From: Epiperipatus broadwayi
Lineage: Eukaryota > Onychophora > Udeonychophora > Euonychophora > Peripatidae
Length of the DNA stretch: 64,000 bases
NCBI GenBank assembly: GCA_028023455.1
Contig: JAQFVV010000231.1
Coordinates: 879,001 to 943,000, forward strand
Reading direction: 5' to 3'
Part shown: one piece after another, positions 58,459-64,000 of the stretch
How positions within the stretch are numbered: position 1 is the stretch's first letter
Layout: each line of letters begins with the position of its first letter
Program-made: the position numbers and the translations under genes
The notes under the pieces: generated by a model
Database searches by the model: none
The model's input: only the letters and a program-made list of their open reading frames with translations
Told to the model about the DNA's origin: nothing

Positions 58459-60059
58459 CAATCTGAAGAAATACTTTCGGTTAATTCCTTAACCTGTCTA
58501 ATCTGCCGGTAAATTTAAAAAAGGAGGAACAAACTTCATCAATTCAAATCCCATGAATCCAAAATTTTAATGTTCACAGCTTGTCAATTAATTATATTTA
58601 TTTTTATTTATTAAAATTGCCCCTTAAATATTTCTTTTATTGTGGTTTCTCTCTTCAGGAAGAACTTTAACACTTTCAACAACAAATTTAAATTTACACC
58701 CTTTCATTATCCAACAAAACTAAAACAGTGAGTAAATCATTATTATTTTTACTTTTCACAGATTTATATAACAATTCATGATTCTTTAATCTTTTTTCAA
58801 TACTACACCTTGATTCACCTATATATGATAACATATATTCATTAAAAATTTGATACACAACATTACTTTTCTGCTTGATAGATGTGCCATTATTGTTATT
58901 CTAAATATATACAAAACTATTACAGTTTAATTGATGTGTCAAACATGCTGCCCTTATAATATATCTCTAATAATCAAGAGATTTTATTACATATTTGTGT
59001 TGGGCAAAGATGCAGTGAAAAATTCAGACAAAAGATTCTAGATGTAGATATGTATCCTCAAAAATGAAAATATCAAATGATTAAGCTATTATGTCTGCAT
59101 CAATTTTCTATATGCCTTCAAGACCTAATTCTTTTTGTCTCACTACCTGTTCTCTATGTTAATTTTAGTAATCAATAACTGCCAGATGGTAGTCTTAATA
59201 AATCCTGATCCAGTTATGATGCATTCGATTTTCAGATTAGATGTATCTAGATCTTTTGGATGTATTGTGCCTTTCCTCCAACATACCTCTTTCATCCCCT
59301 TATCTTATTATCAAACTAAGTCCAAACTGAAAAATATTGTTTTGCCAATCTAAATGAATTGGCTTATATAGACAATAAAGGCCTTAAAACCAGTTCAGTA
59401 TGCATATGTTATGAATTCAAATAATTCAGGTGCACTGATCCCAGAGCCAAAATTCCTCACTCATAACCTACATAAGCAAGATTGTAATATGGAGATATTG
59501 GATAGGACAGTATTGAATAGGAATTTATTAAGGATTACCATATGGCAGCCACTGACTAGTAAAGCTTACATTAGTCAACATAATAGTGGTGAAAGGAAAA
59601 GAATTTGCTTCTAAACAACAATATGTAAGCTGGGATTATGTGATGTCTTATTGGTTCTACATATAGATGTGTATGTTGGATAAATAATGAACTGTAGTCA
59701 GTGTGTAAGTTTCTAGATGAAATTAACAAAACAGAGAAAAAATAGTTCTGGCTGAAAACATTTTGGTGGAGAATGGTTTCCAAACTAGGTTATAATTACA
59801 TTATTTCTGTTGCCTATTCATAAGTAAAGTCTAAAGTGTTTTGTTTGCATAATTTTATTCAATACACTCTTAATGCTGAACAATTAATAAATTTGTGACA
59901 GTTTTATAAGAGGGGTTCCAATAGTCACACAGTAACTCCCCTCTTTCTTAGACCAGCATGTATAGACTATAATATAATAAGTAACCATTATAAAAGATTT
60001 GCACATTAACTAATATGAGCCAAGTATACTTACCAATAAAGATTCAGATTATCGTCATC
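58459..60059. other. AT-rich DNA, nothing certain
   Basis: Frames at 59135-59353, 59411-59614 and 59571-59783 have no recognisable domain. A patch with fewer A/T runs at 59380-59600 could be old transposon sequence. Confidence 0.4.
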
Positions 60060-60420
60060 ATCATTGTCAACCATTATCAATCCACTGTAGAATGAAGAAC
60101 GGTCAATCCAAGTTCAATCCATCTTCAAACTGTGGCCTCTCTTCTCCACATCACCCCTGCACCCTTTCTTATTTCATCCATCCATCTCACATGTGGTCTC
60201 TTCCTGGGTCTTTTACAATCTCTTGGAATCCGGTTTAAGATTTCAATTGTCCATTTATTATCATTTCTTCTAGCAATATGTCCAGCCCAACTCCACTTCA
60301 CTCGTTTAATTATTTCAATGATGTGCATAACACCTGTTTATTCTCTTACCCATATATTGCATTTTTGATCTCCTCATTACTCCTAACATGCATCTCCCTA
60401 TACTATGTCTGCCATAAAAT
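60060..60420 (-). mobile_element. RTE-like LINE, C-terminal coding fragment
   Basis: The minus-strand frame 60328-60125 (67 codons) reads RVKWSWAGHIARRNDNKW and then PRDCKRPRKRPHVRWMDEIR, the region that follows the RT in RTE/BovB-like non-LTR elements. Just upstream in another frame (60420-60370) is MLGVMRRSKMQYMGKRIN, the preceding conserved block, so one frameshift separates them. This is the best preserved of four copies in the window, and all four keep only about the last 350 bp. Confidence 0.85.
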
Positions 60421-61694
60421 ATAAGTAAATCTGATGGGGAAGTGAGTGCCAACTTTTTAGTGCACGTATGAAGACTAGTTTCCTTCAACAATACTTCATA
60501 TATAATATCCATAAATGCAGTTCAATATCTGTGAACATATATTTATCTATAAATAAAATTCATTGTTGTAATTAGCCATTTGCCTCCATATGGAAGCATC
60601 AGAAGTGATAGGTTGACCACAATTTAAGAAGATTTAAATTTTATGTGTATCACTATATCACTGATATAAATTAAAACAATAGAGAAGTATGGTAGCAGAT
60701 GCATTGTTTTTTAAAATCAAAATACTGGGGAAAAATTAAAAGAATCATTGAAAAAAAATTAAATAATTAATACTTGATGGCCATATTGGATTTGGAATCT
60801 GTCTAAATTACAAATGATCAGGTTAAAATTATCATATTGTAATCATATTATTAAACAATATAATTCAGCATAAAAGTGTATAAGATTTGGTAGTCAAAGA
60901 AAATGATAATCAAAAATTAGATGGAGGACTCCATCATCCTGATAATGAATTTATCTTTAAATCACCTGTAAAACTAAGAAGATGATAGGATGACAAAAGG
61001 AAAGTTATATGTATAACCACTGAGAGATAATGTCAACATTTCAGCAGCTTACAAGAATAAGATAAAAAATTTCAAGTTTCATCTAACTTAAATTCATTTT
61101 TAATGATTTTGGAGCCTGGAAAAACAAAAACATATAAATAATAGTGGTGAGTATTGTGAAAAAATAGGACATTTTAAGTGAAAACTAAGAAAAATCCAAT
61201 TTCAACTAGAAATTAGCAATGTGTGAATACATGTGGCAGAGAAAATTTTTTTTGACAATATGCCATAGTGTGTTCATATAATTGATAAAAATTAAAATTC
61301 ATGGAAAATTCATGATGTTTAGAAATGATATACCTTCACAAGATAGTATGGAAATAATGCCAGATATTTGATGGAGAATGGTCTCCAATTAGTAAGGATC
61401 ATTCTATGAAGATGACCACACCCTGCATAGTTTGGTGAAGTAATAGAATAATATCTTGGAAAAAGAGAGCTAGACCTTGGCACAGCATTAATAGACCTGG
61501 TTCTTAAACTTAGAAAGTCAGAAGCAATAAAGTATTAAATTACTTATTTTAAATGAAGATATGAAATAGCTGTTTTGACAAATATCTATTTGGTCTTGCC
61601 TTAATTATTATTGTTGAACTCTAATAAAATTCTTACTCATAAAAAATGTAAACTCTTATATAAAAGTATGGTCAATCTTTTAAATTCTATAAAG
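60421..61694. other. AT-rich DNA with a possible gag zinc-knuckle trace
   Basis: At about 61141-61200 the plus strand reads GEYCEKIGHFK, stop, KLRK. This resembles a retroelement gag CCHC knuckle with its first and last Cys lost. One short match in decayed DNA is weak evidence. The rest shows nothing. Confidence 0.3.
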
Positions 61695-61710
61695 TATTTA
61701 TTGCAATCAA

Positions 61711-61782
61711 GCATTGATGGCCTAGTGGTTAGCATCGCTGTCATCCAAGCAGCTGGCCCAGGTTCATTTCCCGGTCAACGCA
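61711..61782 (+). pseudogene. tRNA-Gly(UCC)-like retropseudogene
   Basis: These 72 nt fold as a tRNA. The acceptor stem GCATTGA pairs with TCAACGC apart from one mismatch. The D arm contains TAGTGGTTAGC. The anticodon stem GCTGT/GCAGC holds loop CATCCAA with anticodon TCC (Gly). The T arm holds GGTTCATTTCCC. The layout matches metazoan tRNA-Gly(UCC). Position 33 is A instead of the invariant U and the T loop is altered, so function is unlikely. TATTTATTGCA occurs at 61695-61705 and 61790-61800, an 11-bp target duplication, so this arrived by retroposition, as a retropseudogene or a very short SINE. Confidence 0.8.
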
Positions 61783-61800
61783 TTTGACATATTTATTGCA

Positions 61801-63404
61801 TGAACTATCCTTCATCCATACAGTCATAGTTTAATAGTTTACATAAAATGACATAGATGTGCATTAGTGTTGATTGTCCATTAAAAGAGGGCATAATAAA
61901 CAATTATAAAAACGTAAATAACAAACAAAATAAAAACATATTCACTTTAATAATAATAATAATAAATACAATTTGTAATATTATGAACTAAAAAAAATAT
62001 TTATTTTAATAAATAAATTTAATTTAAAATGCTGTCATTGTAAAATTATTTATATATGCTTAATTTATTTCTACATGCATTGATATTCTTTTGTTTGACG
62101 AGATGTTAGTAGTTTTAAACAGCTTTTATTTACTATCTAATATAATATTCAAAATAATAATGGAAGAAAATAATTCTTAAAAAAAGAGGCTAAGAAAACA
62201 TAATAAAAAAGTGGATGCCCTGCTATAGATAGAAATATCGACACATGTCTGTAACAGATTGAAATTATTAATTCAGAGAAGTTTACCACAAATATGCCCT
62301 GTTTTGAAAGTAGCCTAAAAAGATGTTTTTAACTTTCAAACTTCACAGTTGTTACTCATTATTAAGATAATGAAACTGATTTTTTTGTCAAGGCAACCTT
62401 TTACTTATGAATAAAATAATACATTTTGATATACAGGTGTCAAATTTATTCCACCTACAACTTTGATCCAACCCATTCTAGATAATTATCATTAATCATT
62501 TATTAAACTAGAGATTGTCCTTGGCCTAGATATAAACTTTAAATCTCAGTTAAAGATTCATATATCTGCTTTTAATTAAATATGCAAACACAAGGAATAA
62601 TTCAGCTTCCACAAGATAAAAAGATTCTTAGTGCTGAATAGGTGTAACTGATTTCATTTGATTTACATTTATAAACCAATCAAACACTCAGAAAAAACCA
62701 CTTTATTATATCAATAGCATTGGATATTCAGCTAAACCAATCACAATGCAAGTTAATTCACCATTTGAATTAACTATTATTCAATACTGATAATGATAAA
62801 ATTAGATCCTATCTCTAAAATCATTATATCCTATTATGGATGTTGAATCATTAATGACATTCTTGATAATCTATTCATTTCTTAGAGCCTTTGGATATCT
62901 TTACATGATGAGTTAAATTCAGTGATTAACTCACATCTGAGTTCTTCCTCCTTTTTGCTAAACATGAAGACAATTTTCTATCCCATTTGTAAAAATGGAT
63001 TGATCTTAATTTTATTTATACCATTTTCGTTCTTCATGAAGTATAGATTGTCTATCACTAAATTAAAAATCCTTCCCTTAATGCTAAATTGGCCTAAATT
63101 AACTCATTACAGACATTGCTATATGCTGGAAAAACATTCCTTATATATTTTAATTCAAACTTTATTAAGCTAATCATGCATTTCTTACAGCAACATAAAG
63201 GAATCGATTACTTCATATTAGTAATTGAAACAAAGTAACTGCCTCCCATTGAGTTATGTGATATCAATGAAAGAGAGAATGGGACCCTTTCCTTTAAGCT
63301 CTGATGTTATTTAAACTTAGTTTATGAAGTAGTTTTGAATGTAACATAATTCAGTGAGAAGTAGTTACTTCTGCTTCAATTACAGATATGTAAAAATATA
63401 TATC
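61801..63404. other. AT-rich DNA, nothing recognised
   Basis: A patch at 62255-62410 (AGATTGAAATTATTAATTCA, GTCAAGGCAACC) may be a distant relative of the 51209 repeat. The 83-codon frame at 62922-63173 has no recognisable motif. Confidence 0.45.
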
Positions 63405-63417
63405 ATTATTTATTATG

Positions 63418-63984
63418 TGGGATTGGAACTAAGACTTTCACACGACCCGCTACTCTCAGTGCCATCTCATATTGCTGACCCATCCGATCACACACATGTT
63501 GAAAAAATAAATAATCACCAATATACGTATTTCATGCTAAACCAGCAATCATCAGTTGGTCTAGATTACTATCCTCATACATATATATAATCAGTGCTCA
63601 GCTTTATATAAAGATAGCCAATCTTCATACTTTAATGGACAAGCTTCAAAACATTCCAACTCACAACTCTTCCGCCTTCCATTTCATTGAAAATCTGATG
63701 ATGGAATGTTCAAAGCCCTTGTTAGTGCCAAGGTCTACCCATGTTGACATATTAGTGATTCTGACCCCTCATGTACAGGAGAATAATCCACTAGACCAAC
63801 TGATGATTGCTGGTTTAGCATGAAATACATATATTGGTGATTATTTATCTTTTCAACATGTGTGTGATCAGGTGGGTCAGCAATATGAGATGGCACTGAG
63901 CGTAGTGGGTCGTGTGAAAGTCTGAATTCGAATACCGCATATATTACATATATAAATGCAGGTTTAAGCCTGTACAATGTATTA
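63418..63984. mobile_element. family C inverted dimer with 13-bp target duplication
   Basis: ATTATTTATTATG lies at 63405-63417 and 63985-63997. The arms are about 63425-63567 and 63788-63930, paired over GACTTTCACACGACCC, GCCATCTCATATTGCTGACC and CAATCATCAGTTGGTCTAG. The loop of ~220 bp is single-copy family C body. The right arm continues ~55 bp beyond the pairing to the family terminus (ACATATATAAATGCAGG, then AAGCCTGTACAATG), while the left is truncated. The frames at 63354-63590 and 63735-63977 are the two sides of this hairpin read on opposite strands. Confidence 0.92.
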
Positions 63985-64000
63985 ATTATTTATTATGAAA

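Noticed and set aside
61711-61782. A functional tRNA-Gly gene
   Set aside because: A replaces the invariant U at position 33, the T loop is altered, the acceptor stem has a mismatch, and target duplications show that it was retroposed.
62922-63173. 83-codon frame with hydrophobic stretches
   Set aside because: No recognisable family and no supporting context; T-rich codons give hydrophobic residues by default.

Overview
The window is nuclear DNA of an animal and reads as repeat-saturated intergenic or deep intronic sequence. It is strongly AT-rich and poor in CpG. It carries long microsatellites, tRNA-derived SINEs, and decayed non-LTR, Penelope-like, piggyBac and mariner elements. I found no convincing host protein-coding gene, rRNA or functional tRNA in 64 kb. 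The many 60-116 residue open frames lie in microsatellites, in hairpin repeats or in transposon debris. The mixture (abundant tRNA SINEs, RTE-like LINEs, a Penelope-like GIY-YIG relic, many inverted-repeat retroposons) suits a large lophotrochozoan genome, perhaps a cephalopod. That guess rests on general resemblance only.

Layout. 0-5.85 kb: AT-rich DNA, a foldback repeat at 91-355, two copies of the commonest repeat here (called family A) and a 0.7-kb hairpin. 5.86-15.26 kb: two inverted copies of one ~2.15-kb AT-rich element (5865-8053 and 13116-15257) around 5 kb holding a SINE, a piggyBac relic with TTAA ends and an inverted family B pair. 15.8-18.3 kb: family A pieces, a compound tetranucleotide array and a Penelope-like endonuclease relic. 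18.4-21.1 kb: the longest stretch without recognisable repeats, with local CpG retention. 21.1-25.7 kb: SINEs, an inverted-dimer retroposon, an (ATT)n array, a 98-bp perfect palindrome and a decayed LINE reverse transcriptase. 25.7-36.6 kb: AT-rich DNA with RTE, family B, family F, hairpin and mariner remains. 36.6-46.5 kb: families B, F, C and A, two RTE remains and a degenerate tandem array of tRNA-like monomers. 46.49-50.83 kb: a very AT-rich block with short inverted ends set in (AT)n. 50.8-64 kb: families C, G and B, three LINE remains (one insertion at 57,671-58,440 with an 18-bp target duplication), a retroposed tRNA-Gly-like sequence and a complete inverted-dimer element at 63,418-63,984.

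The main result is a recurring insertion structure. At least five inserts from four repeat families are inverted dimers flanked by perfect 13-16 bp target-site duplications. In four of them one arm reaches the family terminus and the other is truncated. This suggests that reverse transcription often folded back on itself, or that hairpins are the mobile form. It also means that transcripts of this region would form long double-stranded RNA.
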